DNA from: G038396625 sp038396625
Lineage (GTDB): Bacteria; Bacillota; Clostridia; Peptostreptococcales; Thermotaleaceae
Direction: 5' to 3'
Assembly: GCA_038396625.1 (NCBI GenBank)
Contig: CP121688.1
Coordinates: 1,240,001 to 1,304,000, forward strand
Length of the DNA: 64,000 nt
Shown here: in pieces, positions 53,027 through 62,583 of the stretch
Numbering within the stretch: position 1 is the stretch's first letter
Layout: each line of letters opens with the position of its first letter
Made by a program: the position numbers and the translations under genes
Notes under the pieces: model-generated
What the model saw: only the letters and a program-made list of their open reading frames with translations
Database searches by the model: none
Told to the model about the DNA's origin: nothing

Positions 53027-53587
53027 ATGAAAGTGAATGTACATGAGATAAAAAAGATTGCAGACCAAATCGAAAGAGTGAAAATGCTAGGAAATAGAAT
53101 GATGATGAAGAAATTACTAGATGATATGATTGGTGTTTGCCACGACATAAAGAGGGAATTGGAAGAGACGGAAAAAATTAATGAAAGTATGAAATTGCAA
53201 AAAATCAATTTGATTCCTTTTATTTATAAACCAATTTTAAAGAAAAACTACTATGAAGGTACATATTTAGAGGAGTTTGCCCATAGGAGAACAGCAGACC
53301 TAAAAGAAGCCAATGCACTGGATATACACAATAAGTTTTGGCAAACCCATGAAGTATTACGGGGAAATGTATTTGGATCTATGCCCGTGGAGTTAATCAC
53401 TAATAATGCAATACACAAACTGCAGAGACTTGGTTGGGATAAAGTAAAGGTAAATATTTTGGAAATACAAGAGCGTAAATGTTCTATGAAAGAGATGGTG
53501 GTATATTGTGAAATGAATTATAGACATTTTCTAATTGTAAATGAAAAATCTACAGGTGCTGAGTTGGTATTGCATTATGATGTTTAA
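53027..53587 (+). CDS. Unknown 186-residue protein
   Basis: From ATG 53027 after GGTGGGGGA. N-terminal half strongly helical and charged (KKIADQIERVKMLGNRMMMK, KLLDDMIGVCHDIKRELEET), C-terminal half mixed with RLGWDKVKVNILEIQERKCS. No recognised domain, signal peptide or membrane helix. Stands alone. Confidence 0.7.
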   Translation: MKVNVHEIKKIADQIERVKMLGNRMMMKKLLDDMIGVCHDIKRELEETEKINESMKLQKINLIPFIYKPILKKNYYEGTYLEEFAHRRTADLKEANALDIHNKFWQTHEVLRGNVFGSMPVELITNNAIHKLQRLGWDKVKVNILEIQERKCSMKEMVVYCEMNYRHFLIVNEKSTGAELVLHYDV

Positions 53588-53722
53588 TAGGTAAAGGCTA
53601 AAACAGCCAATGGAAATATATTTCTGTTGGCTGTTTTTGATTGTTTCAAAATCACTCGTTTCCCAGGACTGACGAAAATTGAGAAATGGAAAAGAATATG
53701 GATAACATTTTATTCTGTTTAG

Positions 53723-54163
53723 CTATAAATTACAAGGGTATATAGGTTTATTGGCAAAGGGGCTAGAAAGGACAATGGAAGTTCGTGTATTTCCAAACAT
53801 TTTAATCTCATCAATTAATTTTTCCAGTTCCTCCATATTCTGTGCAATTACCTTTAATGTTACGCAATCTCCACCTGTAACATGATGACATTCAATGATA
53901 CTATTATTTTCTACAGCATATTTTAAAAAACGTTGATATTTTTCTGCAGCCATGGCTACATCAATAAAGGCTTTTACATTGATATTTAGTTTAAAGGGAT
54001 TAATAATTGCTTTATATCCTTCAATTACACCCATTTCTTCTAATCTTTTTACTCTTTCAGAAACAGCAGGAGAAGTAAGACCTACCATTTTGCCTAGATC
54101 TTTCATTGAAATCCTTCCGTTGTCTTGCAATATTTCGATAATTCTGCAATCTGTAACATCCAT
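53723..54163 (-). CDS. Lrp/AsnC-family transcriptional regulator
   Basis: 146 residues. N-terminal HTH (CRIIEILQDNGRISMKDLGK, MVGLTSPAVSERVKRLEEMG, VIEGYKAIINP) and a C-terminal RAM ligand domain (IECHHVTGGDCVTLKVIAQN). These regulators respond to amino acids. It diverges from the carboxyltransferase gene at 54389, which, with the nearby aminotransferase, is a plausible target. GGAGG precedes the ATG. Confidence 0.92.
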   Translation of the reverse strand: MDVTDCRIIEILQDNGRISMKDLGKMVGLTSPAVSERVKRLEEMGVIEGYKAIINPFKLNINVKAFIDVAMAAEKYQRFLKYAVENNSIIECHHVTGGDCVTLKVIAQNMEELEKLIDEIKMFGNTRTSIVLSSPFANKPIYPCNL

Positions 54164-54388
54164 AGGACAACCTCCGTTAAAAAAATTAATTAAAATAAAA
54201 AAAGACTTATATTATTAAAGCAATATTATTATATCACTATTTTAAGTTGCTGTACATGCAAGAAATTACTTGTTAAAATAACAGTAAAGAGGGAAAAATA
54301 ATATATTTTGCAAAGAATAAACAATAAACCTAGTTTGTATATATAGCGTCTGATTTTCTACATACTAAAAAAGAAAGGGAGGAAGATC

Positions 54389-55786
54389 ATGGGTAGCGTA
54401 AAAATAACAGAAACGATTTTAAGAGATGCACATCAATCCTTAATTGCAACAAGATTAACGACAAAAGAAATGATGCCTGTACTTGAAAAACTAGATAGTG
54501 TAGGGTACTATGCGCTTGAAATGTGGGGTGGTGCCACCTTTGATGCCTGTCTAAGATTTTTAGATGAGGACCCATGGGAACGACTACGAATCATAAGAAA
54601 AAATGTAAAAAATACAAAACTACAAATGTTGTTACGAGGACAAAACATTTTAGGTTATAAAAATTATGCGGATGATGTAGTAGAAGAGTTTGTAAAAAAA
54701 TCCATTGCCAATGGGATTGATATTATAAGAGTTTTTGATGCATTAAATGATGTGAGAAATCTTCAAGTAGCTATTGAAACCACAAAAAAGGAAGGAGCGC
54801 ATGCACAGGCTGCAATTGCCTATACAATTAGTCCGGTACACACTACAGAAACATATGTAAAATTAGGAAAAGAAATGGAGGCTATGGGTGCTGATTCTAT
54901 ATGTATCAAGGATATGTCGGGATTGCTTACACCTTATTACACCTATGAACTGGTAGCAGCTTTGAAAAAAGCAATTAAAGTTCCTTTAACCCTTCATTCT
55001 CATGCTACCAGCGGTTTGGCAAGCATGACCTATTTAAAAGGAATTGAAGCAGGAATTGATATCATTGATACAGCGATTTCACCCTTCTCATTGGGTACTT
55101 CACAACCCCCTACTGAATCTATGGTAGCAACACTGAAAGGGTCAGTATATGATACAGGTTTAAGTATCGAGAAGTTAAATGAAATTGCTGCCCATTTTAA
55201 ACCAATAAGGGAAAAAAACATTGAAAATGGCATGCTCAATCCTAAAGTGCTTGGAGTGGATATTAATACCTTGATCTATCAAGTACCTGGAGGCATGTTA
55301 TCTAATTTGGTTTCACAGTTAAAAGTACAAAATGCCCTTGATAAATTTGATGAGGTGCTCAGAGAAGTACCAAAAGTAAGAGAAGATTTGGGTTACCCAC
55401 CTTTGGTAACCCCTACAAGTCAAATGGTAGGTACCCAAGCAGTACTCAATGTAATTACTGGTGAGCGATATAAAATGATTCCAAAAGAAGTAAAGGCCTA
55501 TGTACAAGGTATGTACGGAAGACCTACCGTACCAATGAAAGAGGAGATTATCCGCAAAATTATTGGTGATGAAAAGCCTATTACTTGTAGACCAGCAGAT
55601 TTAATTGCCCCACAGCTAAATCATATACGCAATGAGATGAAAGAATATCTTGAGCAGGAAGAGGATGTATTATCCTATGCCTTATTCCCACAAGTGGCTA
55701 TGAAATTTTTTAAATATCGAGAGGCACAGAAATATAAAATTGATAGCGAATTTGTAGATAAAGAGCAACAAACCTATCCTATATAA
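54389..55786 (+). CDS. oadA: OadA-like carboxyltransferase subunit (no biotin domain)
   Basis: 465 residues: the catalytic carboxyltransferase part shared by oxaloacetate decarboxylase alpha and pyruvate carboxylase subunit B. Metal-binding ETILRDAHQSLIATRLTT near the start, EMWGGATFDACLRFL, LLRGQNILGYKNY, the barrel segment HSHATSGLASMTYLKG (HxH metal ligands) and the C-terminal conserved RPADLIAPQL. It ends without the biotin carrier domain and MKM motif, which must come from another gene; no beta, gamma or biotin-carrier gene is adjacent. Ribosome site GGGAGGAAG. Confidence 0.9.
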   Translation: MGSVKITETILRDAHQSLIATRLTTKEMMPVLEKLDSVGYYALEMWGGATFDACLRFLDEDPWERLRIIRKNVKNTKLQMLLRGQNILGYKNYADDVVEEFVKKSIANGIDIIRVFDALNDVRNLQVAIETTKKEGAHAQAAIAYTISPVHTTETYVKLGKEMEAMGADSICIKDMSGLLTPYYTYELVAALKKAIKVPLTLHSHATSGLASMTYLKGIEAGIDIIDTAISPFSLGTSQPPTESMVATLKGSVYDTGLSIEKLNEIAAHFKPIREKNIENGMLNPKVLGVDINTLIYQVPGGMLSNLVSQLKVQNALDKFDEVLREVPKVREDLGYPPLVTPTSQMVGTQAVLNVITGERYKMIPKEVKAYVQGMYGRPTVPMKEEIIRKIIGDEKPITCRPADLIAPQLNHIRNEMKEYLEQEEDVLSYALFPQVAMKFFKYREAQKYKIDSEFVDKEQQTYPI

Positions 55787-55862
55787 GGAATAGAGATATC
55801 AATATTGTTTTAATGGTAATTTGTATGCATAGGTCATAAGGTTGTTGATGATGCTTTTAAGG

Positions 55863-55898
55863 AGAGGTGCAGCATGAGGTACAGCATGCTGTGCCTCT
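55863..55898 (+). terminator. Terminator of the OadA-like gene
   Basis: Arms 55863-55876 and 55885-55898 form a 14-bp stem with two G-T pairs, about 75 bases after the stop, followed by ATAATAT. Confidence 0.65.
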
Positions 55899-56079
55899 AT
55901 AATATATTCTCGTAAAATATTAGAGTATACGTATGAAAGTTTTCTTTTAAACAATAAATCTGTTGCGTTTAAAATAGAATTTCAGCACCACATATCCAAG
56001 AGCATTGTCAAATTTAGACTTGTGCTTTATGATAGAATGAGTAATAACTTGGTAGACTACAAAGAAAGGAATGAAAGAT

Positions 56080-57264
56080 ATGAATTATTTGTCAGAGAAA
56101 AATAAGGGAATATCTCCATCTATCACATTAGCGATTACAGCCAAAGCAAAAAAAATGAAGGCAGAAGGAATTGATGTGATCAGCTTTGGTGCAGGAGAGC
56201 CTGATTTTAATACCCCAGAGCATATCAGAAAGGCAGCGATACAAGCAATCGAAGACGGTCTTACAGGTTACACTGCTTCTTCAGGATTGCCAGCGTTAAA
56301 GCAAGCAATTTGTGACAAGCTGCAAAGAGATAATGGTTTAGCATACAGTACTGAAGAGATTGTTGTATCCAATGGAGCGAAGCATTCATTATATAATACT
56401 CTTCAAGCAATATGCAATCCAGGAGATGAAGTAATCGTACCAGTACCTTATTGGGTGAGTTATCCTGAATTAGTAAAATTAGCAGATGCTGTTCCAGTTT
56501 TTGTGGAGGCATCAGAAGAAAATGCTTTTAAATATACGAAACAAGATCTATTATCTGTTATCAATGAAAAAACAAAAGCAATTATTCTCAATAGCCCTAA
56601 CAATCCTACTGGTACAGTATATACAGAAAAAGAATTGAAAGAAATTGCAGAAATTGCAGTAGCCCATAATATTTTTGTCATTGCCGATGAGATTTACGAA
56701 AAATTAATTTATGAAGGAGAACACATTAGCATTGCTTCATTAGGGGAGGAAATCAAGGAATTAACCATTGTTGTAAATGGAATGTCAAAAGCTTATGCCA
56801 TGACGGGATGGAGAATTGGTTATACTGCATCTACCAAAGAAATTGCGAGTATTATGACGAATGTACAAAGTCATGCTACTTCAAATCCCAATACTATTGC
56901 ACAATATGCTAGTATTGAAGCGTTAAATGGAGATCAAGCACCTATTGCCCATATGATCGAAGCATTTGATGAACGAAGAACCTTCATGGTGCAGAAAATC
57001 AATGATATTGAAAATTTATCTTGCTCAATGCCAAAGGGAGCCTTCTATGTAATGGTGAATATATCAAAATTAATCGGAAAAACATTAAAAGGTTTTGAGA
57101 TAAAAAATTCTATGGATTTTGCAGAATATCTGTTAGAGCATGGAAACGTAGCCGTGATACCAGGGGCTGCTTTTGGAGCAGACAATTATATTCGACTGTC
57201 CTATGCTACTTCTCTTGAAAATATCAAAGAAGGATTACATAGAATTGCAGAGGCGATTCAGTAA
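56080..57264 (+). CDS. Class I/II PLP-dependent aminotransferase (aspartate-type)
   Basis: 394 residues from ATG 56080 (GAAAGGA 11 bases upstream; ATG 56071 sits on the site). Subgroup I gamma pattern: LAITAKAKKMKAEGIDVISF, GAGEPDFNTPEHI, NSPNNPTGTVY, DEIYEKLIYEG, and the PLP lysine in GMSKAYAMTGWRIGY (about residue 233). Transfers amino groups between aspartate, or related amino acids, and 2-oxoglutarate. It could also be an aromatic or alanine aminotransferase. Confidence 0.9.
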   Translation: MNYLSEKNKGISPSITLAITAKAKKMKAEGIDVISFGAGEPDFNTPEHIRKAAIQAIEDGLTGYTASSGLPALKQAICDKLQRDNGLAYSTEEIVVSNGAKHSLYNTLQAICNPGDEVIVPVPYWVSYPELVKLADAVPVFVEASEENAFKYTKQDLLSVINEKTKAIILNSPNNPTGTVYTEKELKEIAEIAVAHNIFVIADEIYEKLIYEGEHISIASLGEEIKELTIVVNGMSKAYAMTGWRIGYTASTKEIASIMTNVQSHATSNPNTIAQYASIEALNGDQAPIAHMIEAFDERRTFMVQKINDIENLSCSMPKGAFYVMVNISKLIGKTLKGFEIKNSMDFAEYLLEHGNVAVIPGAAFGADNYIRLSYATSLENIKEGLHRIAEAIQ

Positions 57265-57272
57265 GGATTTTC

Positions 57273-57345
57273 TATATAGACCTAATATAAAACGAGCAGG
57301 AGATAAAGCATGTGTTTCCTGCTCGTTTTATATTAGGTCTATATA
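57273..57345. terminator. 29-bp perfect inverted repeat (bidirectional terminator)
   Basis: Left arm 57273-57301, right arm 57317-57345, all 29 bases complementary, 15-base loop. It fills the gap between the aminotransferase stop (57264) and the stop of nadK (57346). Much longer than ordinary terminators in this window. Confidence 0.9.
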
Positions 57346-58158
57346 TTACAAAAACTTTTCTTTTACTTTATTCCAAAAATCATAATCGTTTAAACGAAGT
57401 AATTGACATGTTAAATCGGACATTTTAATATAAATTTCTTCAATATGATTATACCGATGTTCTACGCCATCTGTTACAATAAGAATAGAGTTTTCAAATG
57501 CATATTCGGGAAAAATCTTTATGGTTGATTCTTTTGGTACGATAATACTAGAAGTAAAGGATCGATAGGCGGTAGTGGTAATAGGAGCAATAGGCGTAAT
57601 CTGCAACAAGTTAAGCCGAGGGTCTACAATGCTACCTCCTAAGGAGTAGTTATAGGCTGTGCTTCCTGCAGGAGTAGCTACCAATATGCCATCGCCACTA
57701 AATTTTTCTAAAAAGCTATCATCTAAGGAAATATTCATATGAACCGTTCGAGATTTATCACCTTTGATACTGATTTCATTAATACCCATGATCTCAATAC
57801 AGCTGGTCTTTGTACATACTAAAGCTTCAACTGGTTGAATTTCTTGCAAGGTATAATCCTCTTTTTCATAGCGAAAAATAAACTCATCTAGTTGATAAGG
57901 GGATAATTCTTGAAAAAATCCTAAGTGCCCTGTATTGACACCAATGATAGGAATCGGAGGAAAATGGTATTCATGGAGTGTGCGAAGAAAAGATCCATCG
58001 CCCCCAACACATATAATTAAATCTGCCGAAAGATCAAATACTTCAGGAATATAATAACCATTTTTTTCAAGTTTTTGCTTTAGAATTCTACTTGTTTCTC
58101 TAGAAATGGGTCGGTCATTTGATACGATATTAATGATACGTGTTTCGCCATTTGTCAT
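57346..58158 (-). CDS. nadK: NAD kinase
   Basis: 270 residues from ATG 58158, chosen because GAGGTG lies 6 bases upstream and overlaps the other ATG (58167). GGDGSFLRT (nucleotide loop), GVNTGHLGFFQE, NEISIKGDKSRTVHMNI and DGILVATPAGSTAYNYSLGG are the NadK signatures. Makes NADP from NAD and ATP. Its 3' end abuts the long inverted repeat. Confidence 0.94.
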   Translation of the reverse strand: MTNGETRIINIVSNDRPISRETSRILKQKLEKNGYYIPEVFDLSADLIICVGGDGSFLRTLHEYHFPPIPIIGVNTGHLGFFQELSPYQLDEFIFRYEKEDYTLQEIQPVEALVCTKTSCIEIMGINEISIKGDKSRTVHMNISLDDSFLEKFSGDGILVATPAGSTAYNYSLGGSIVDPRLNLLQITPIAPITTTAYRSFTSSIIVPKESTIKIFPEYAFENSILIVTDGVEHRYNHIEEIYIKMSDLTCQLLRLNDYDFWNKVKEKFL

Positions 58159-58317
58159 GAAATGCACCTCATTTCATTGTTCTTATGTACTCTATACATT
58201 TTAACATATTTATTATGTTCGATAAAGACAAGAAAAATCCCTTAAGAATGGGTATAAGCCCTAAGATCGAGAAAGTGAAAGAATAGAATATGAATTCTAA
58301 AATGAGAGGTGAAGAAT

Positions 58318-58740
58318 GTGTTGCCTTTAATTGTTACAGCAGGTATTATCAGAAGAGGAAAGAAGATATTGATTGCACAACGGTATGTACGCAGTGAAGA
58401 TACCTTTAAATGGGAGTTTGCAGGAGGGAAATTAGAAAAAGGAGAAACACCAGAAGCATGTCTAGCTAGGGAGATTCAAGAAGAATTAGATCTAAAGATT
58501 CAAGTAAAGGATATTTTTAAAGTGGTTTACCATCCATACAAAGATAAAACCATTTTATTGTTATGCTATTTATGTGATCATCTAAAGGGTGAGCCCAAAG
58601 CAATTGAATGCACAGATTTTAAATGGATTGACCTGCAAGAATTGCAGCAGTTTGATTTTGTAGATGCAGATAAGCCCATTGTAGATAAGATTATTACAAT
58701 GAAAAATCAAATTTTTGAAATTGACGTGGAGACTGTGTAA
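58318..58740 (+). CDS. NUDIX hydrolase (MutT-like)
   Basis: 140 residues from GTG 58318 (AGAGGTG 6 bases upstream; TTG 58321 is also possible). The NUDIX box is clean: GGKLEKGETPEACLAREIQE followed by ELDL. N-terminal TAGIIRRGKKILIAQRY matches MutT/8-oxo-dGTP pyrophosphohydrolases. Cleans oxidised nucleotides or related pyrophosphates. Confidence 0.88.
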   Translation: MLPLIVTAGIIRRGKKILIAQRYVRSEDTFKWEFAGGKLEKGETPEACLAREIQEELDLKIQVKDIFKVVYHPYKDKTILLLCYLCDHLKGEPKAIECTDFKWIDLQELQQFDFVDADKPIVDKIITMKNQIFEIDVETV

Positions 58741-58847
58741 TTATATAATAGGATTTGATTTTGTGATAAAAGGGTGTCCGTCAACCCTATGCATATTTTA
58801 ATATTGAATTTTACGAAGCTATATCCATCATAAAGTAGGTGAATAAA

Positions 58848-59765
58848 GTGAATCATCCAGTAAAGGAAATGCATACAAATACATTGGTATTTGATGTAGA
58901 TGAACAAAATCAAGGGTTAGAATTAAAAGAAATACTGTATGATAAGATGCAATTGTCTAGCAGGTTGGTAAGAAAATTAAAAAGAAAGAAAAATATCTTG
59001 GTAAATGGCAATAAGATTCCCTTTCATGCAAAGTTGAGAAAAGGGGATCGGGTAGAGGTGATCATGGAGGAGGAACCCAATCAGTTCGAAGCTGAAAATA
59101 TTCCTATAGAAGTAGTCTATGAAGACATGGATTTGCTTATCTTAAACAAAGAACCTGGGATTGTTGTGCATCCCACAAAAGGGCACCCTACAGGAACCCT
59201 AGCCAATGCCTTAGTTTATTATATGCAACAAAGGCAGGAAAAATTTAAGATACGATTTGTAAATCGATTAGATCGTGATACCTCTGGATTAATCATTGTT
59301 GCAAAAAACCCTTTTGCACAGCAGGAATTATCTAAGCAAATGCAGGCAAATACAGTTGAAAAAATATATCTGGCAGTTGTAAAGGGGCATATACAGGATA
59401 ATGAAGGCACGATTGATGCTCCTATTGGTAGGCCAGATCCTGATGATATTCGCAGAAGAGTCTGGGAAGAAGGGCAACCTTCCATAACCCATTATCAAGT
59501 GATGAATCGGTTAAAGCAGAAAGCTACCGTTATCCAAGTAAGATTAGAAACAGGAAGAACCCATCAAATTCGTGTACATATGGCTTATATTGGACATCCT
59601 CTCGTGGGAGATACCTTGTATGGAGAAGAGGAAACTTTGACTGGAAGGCAAGCCCTTCATGCCCAGACATTGATTTTTTCTCAACCAAGAACCCATAAAA
59701 AAATAGCAGTAACTGCCCATATACCAAAAGATATTAAAGCATTAATTTCTGAATTAAGTTTGTAG
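58848..59765 (+). CDS. RluA-family pseudouridine synthase
   Basis: 305 residues from GTG 58848 (AGGTGAA 5 bases upstream; GTG 58839 overlaps the site, and ATG 58869 is an alternative). An S4 RNA-binding domain (LVRKLKRKKNILVNGNKIPF) precedes the catalytic domain with VNRLDRDTSGLIIVAK (catalytic Asp about residue 145) and RTHQIRVHMAYIGHPLVGD. RluD-like length. Modifies uridines in 23S rRNA. Confidence 0.92.
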   Translation: MNHPVKEMHTNTLVFDVDEQNQGLELKEILYDKMQLSSRLVRKLKRKKNILVNGNKIPFHAKLRKGDRVEVIMEEEPNQFEAENIPIEVVYEDMDLLILNKEPGIVVHPTKGHPTGTLANALVYYMQQRQEKFKIRFVNRLDRDTSGLIIVAKNPFAQQELSKQMQANTVEKIYLAVVKGHIQDNEGTIDAPIGRPDPDDIRRRVWEEGQPSITHYQVMNRLKQKATVIQVRLETGRTHQIRVHMAYIGHPLVGDTLYGEEETLTGRQALHAQTLIFSQPRTHKKIAVTAHIPKDIKALISELSL

Positions 59766-59772
59766 ATAGGTA

Positions 59773-59816
59773 TTGACAATAAAACAAGAAATCTTTACAA
59801 TAGTATTGTAAAGATT
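59773..59816 (+). promoter_or_regulatory. tRNA-Ala promoter overlapped by a 12-bp palindrome
   Basis: TTGACA (59773-59778), 17 bp, TACAAT (59796-59801). The -10 lies inside a perfect inverted repeat AATCTTTACAAT-AGT-ATTGTAAAGATT (59790-59816), which also covers the likely start of transcription. Confidence 0.8.
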
Positions 59817-59821
59817 GATCT

Positions 59822-59897
59822 GGGGCATTGGCGCAGCTGGGAGCGCGCTTGACTGGCAGTCAAGAGGTCAGGGGTTCAAGTCCCCTATGCTCCACCA
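59822..59897 (+). tRNA. tRNA-Ala (anticodon GGC)
   Basis: 76 bases including encoded CCA. Acceptor GGGGCAT/ATGCTCC with the alanine identity pair G3-U70, anticodon stem CTTGA/TCAAG around loop CTGGCAG (anticodon GGC), T-arm GGGGTTCAAGTCCCC. A tyrosine-recombinase gene starts 100 bases downstream, so the 3' end is the probable attachment site of the island. Confidence 0.97.
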
Positions 59898-59996
59898 AAA
59901 CATTGAAAAGCCTTACAGTAACAGTGCTGGAGGCTCTTTTTTTATGCCTGTGTTGAACACTTGACTAATCTATTTAAAAAGGGGAGTCAATTGTTT

Positions 59997-60917
59997 ATGG
60001 CATTGATAAAAATGAACAATAAATTAGAGGAAAATTTAGATACTGGATTTAAAATGTTTATTGAGGATAGAGTTGCTCAAAATTTAGCAGAGGCAACAAT
60101 AAAATCATATAAACATCATTGGAGGCAGTTCTGCTTATGGTATGATGGAACAATTCCACAGATAAATGAGAAGGCTATTATTCAGTATAAACAACATTTA
60201 AAGAGTATTGGATGGAAGGATGTATCAATTAATTCCAACATAAAACATCTTAAAGCTATATTTAACTTCTGGCATAATGAGGGAATGATGGAGAAGGTTA
60301 AAATTTCATTTCTTAAAACACAAGAAGAACCAAAGGACACATTTACATCTGATGAATTAAAAGTCTTGCTAAAGAAACCTAATGTAAAGGGAGTATCCTT
60401 TTCAGAATATAGAACATGGGCAATTATTAATACTCTAGCTGGTACTGGTATGAGGGTTGGAACATTAGTTAATCTTAAAATAGAGGACTTAGATTTTGAA
60501 TCTGGATTAATAGGATATAGACATACAAAGAATAAGAAGTATCAACATGTTCCTATGTCCCCAGCTTTGATAAAGGTTTTAAAAGCATATTTAAAGCACA
60601 GGGGAGGAAGTCAAGGAGAGTATGTATTTCCTAGTGAGAACAATACTAAACTGTTAGAGTCTAGTGTAACTCACAGGATAAAGAAATATTGTATTGCCAG
60701 AGGCATAGAAAAAGGAAACTCACATTTATTCAGACATACATTTGCTAAACATTGGATATTGTCAGGAGGAGAGGGGCTCAAACTCCAAAAGATACTAGGG
60801 CATAGTGACATGAAAATGGTTCAGCATTATGCAAATCTCTATGGAAAAGATTTATCTGTAGGATTTGATAAACATGATTTGTTATCAGCTAATACTGTTG
60901 AGAGAATTAAACTATAA
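59997..60917 (+). CDS. Tyrosine recombinase/integrase of the tRNA-Ala island
   Basis: 306 residues from ATG 59997 (AAGGGGAG about 9 bases upstream). N-terminal SAM-like core-binding domain (about 20-105) and a catalytic domain with GTGMRVGTLVNLKIEDLDF (Arg), TKNKKYQHVPM (Lys), HLFRHTFAKHW (HxxR), LGHSDMKMVQHYANLYGKD (His and the nucleophile Tyr, AN-L-Y region). It cuts and joins DNA at the attachment site. Its position right after a tRNA, outward from the core genome, is typical for an integrated element. Confidence 0.92.
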   Translation: MALIKMNNKLEENLDTGFKMFIEDRVAQNLAEATIKSYKHHWRQFCLWYDGTIPQINEKAIIQYKQHLKSIGWKDVSINSNIKHLKAIFNFWHNEGMMEKVKISFLKTQEEPKDTFTSDELKVLLKKPNVKGVSFSEYRTWAIINTLAGTGMRVGTLVNLKIEDLDFESGLIGYRHTKNKKYQHVPMSPALIKVLKAYLKHRGGSQGEYVFPSENNTKLLESSVTHRIKKYCIARGIEKGNSHLFRHTFAKHWILSGGEGLKLQKILGHSDMKMVQHYANLYGKDLSVGFDKHDLLSANTVERIKL

Positions 60918-61428
60918 ATTATAAATATAGAGGGCTTGGAGCTAGACTCCTTGCCCTTTTTTAGTTTACTTGACATTATTGTTTAATACAAATTACACTT
61001 ATTTTATGATTTATATACTATATCTCTGAAAGGCTTTAAATGACCTTAAAGTATATAACATGTAATATAGGGGGGTACCCTTCAAAAATAAAAGTAGTTA
61101 GATGAGGTAGAAGGAAAGTAGAATTTTTCAAAATTTGAATGAATAACCTCTACTTTTTGAAATTTCACAAACCTATGAAAAAATATGAAATATACATATT
61201 TATAAATAAAAAGGATAAAACTCTTTTATTACTGTCAAGAACCCTTATAATTTGGAGTACTATAAAGTACTAAATCTAAGAGTTGCATAGGATAATATTA
61301 TAATGTATATACAAAATAGAAAATAATAATGAAAATTATACTGGGATTTACTGAATAGCAGAATTATATTTCTTAAACAAACAATAGATTGTTTCTATTC
61401 TCAAGACTCTAATTTTATATTTTAGGAA
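60918..61428. other. 510-bp island intergenic region
   Basis: A terminator-like stem AGGGC-tt-GGAG/CTCC-tt-GCCCT followed by TTTTTT (60931-60962) closes the integrase gene. Further on there is a GGGGTACCC palindrome (near 61071) and a repeat AGTACT-ATAA-AGTACT (near 61255). No gene seen; AT content rises compared with the core region. Confidence 0.5.
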
Positions 61429-61974
61429 TTAACTATCAAGTTCATCAAGACACTTATCAAGTGTACTATGATATTTACTATAATCCTGTTCATGAATTTC
61501 AATGCCATCATTTTGTGATAGAACTTTAAAATCTCTTTTTTTAATTGGCTTCTTTTCTTCAAATACTTCAGGTAATTCTAGATAATGCTTAACAATATGA
61601 ACTAATCCACCATTAACCTCATATATATACCCTGTATTGCCTGTAGGGTGATTTTTGTAACCAGCAAACCTAATATATCCAGCATTGACTAATGTAGAAA
61701 TATGCTTAGATACTGTTTGTCTTGCTATACCAACTATATTAGCTATACTACTATGTGTAATATAAGTTTTGCCTTCAGCATCTATAAACTGTATCATTGT
61801 TTGAAATACTAGAAATGGCATTGCTCCAATTTCATCTAGTATTGTAAGTTGTGCTTGTTGTGGTATAACAACAGCCTTAGTTCTTTTGCCATCTTCCAAA
61901 TAAAAAAACCTTATGTTTATTGCATCACCCTTTATTGTGTTTGTATCTATATATTCTTGGATTTGTTCTATCAT
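61429..61974 (-). CDS. Helix-turn-helix protein of the island
   Basis: 181 residues from ATG 61974 (GGAGAG 9 bases upstream). A winged-helix stretch ITHSSIANIVGIARQTVSKH, ISTLVNAGYIRFAGYK (about 65-105) resembles the ArsR/MarR-type or replication-initiator-type HTH. The N-terminal part (about 1-60) has no recognised family; the C-terminus is charged. Could regulate the restriction-modification genes or replicate/excise the element. No cognate is identified. Confidence 0.7.
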   Translation of the reverse strand: MIEQIQEYIDTNTIKGDAINIRFFYLEDGKRTKAVVIPQQAQLTILDEIGAMPFLVFQTMIQFIDAEGKTYITHSSIANIVGIARQTVSKHISTLVNAGYIRFAGYKNHPTGNTGYIYEVNGGLVHIVKHYLELPEVFEEKKPIKKRDFKVLSQNDGIEIHEQDYSKYHSTLDKCLDELDS

Positions 61975-62583
61975 AACAATACTCTCTCCTTCATAATTTT
62001 TATTATTTAACAATAGTTAATTTTGTTGTTGTTAGAAAAATTCCCTTAATAGTCTTCTTATTCTTTTTATTCTTTTTAGTCTTTATAGTCTTTATGTTAG
62101 ATTTTTTTACACTATCTTTAGCAACCTGAGAATTTGTTGGTGGAATAGATGCAACTCAATTGTTGAATATAAATAGGACTTAAGAAAGTATAGGCTATTA
62201 ACTTATTTCTCATCAAATCCAAATGACAGATTATTCAAGTTGTGACTATGAATACCTCTATACTATGTAGTTACAGTTCAATTTAACATTTGTGACATAA
62301 AAGTTTTAGTGAATTATAAATGTAAATAAAAGATGGATGAAAATGGTCAAGGAAAGTAAATAATAATTTATTAGAAAAGCTAATACTTAGAAAAGATTTC
62401 TATTAATAATAAAATTATGATGTTTAACATACCCTGTGGAGGTTAGTACATTGTATATAATTAAGTAGTATTTATCCTTCTTATCAACTAAAAGCTATAT
62501 TAGACTATGTAGACATTAGAGTATTGTTTTGGTAGAATATTCCTATAGGCTGTATGGTATAAATTCAGAGAGAGGAGAATACA
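61975..62583. other. 610-bp AT-rich gap before the restriction gene
   Basis: Contains a run of T-rich near-repeats (ATTCTTTTT twice, then AGTCTTTAT twice, 62060-62098) and TTAACAATAGTTAA near 62006. A possible plus-strand promoter is TTGGTA, 18 bp, TATGGT (near 62529-62560). No gene; possible site of regulation or an element-specific origin, not provable here. Confidence 0.4.

Noticed and set aside
62041..62100. T-rich near-repeats as iterons or CRISPR-like repeats
   Set aside because: Units are short (9 bases), imperfect, directly abutting and without unique spacers; low-complexity sequence is the simpler view. No CRISPR array was seen anywhere in the window.
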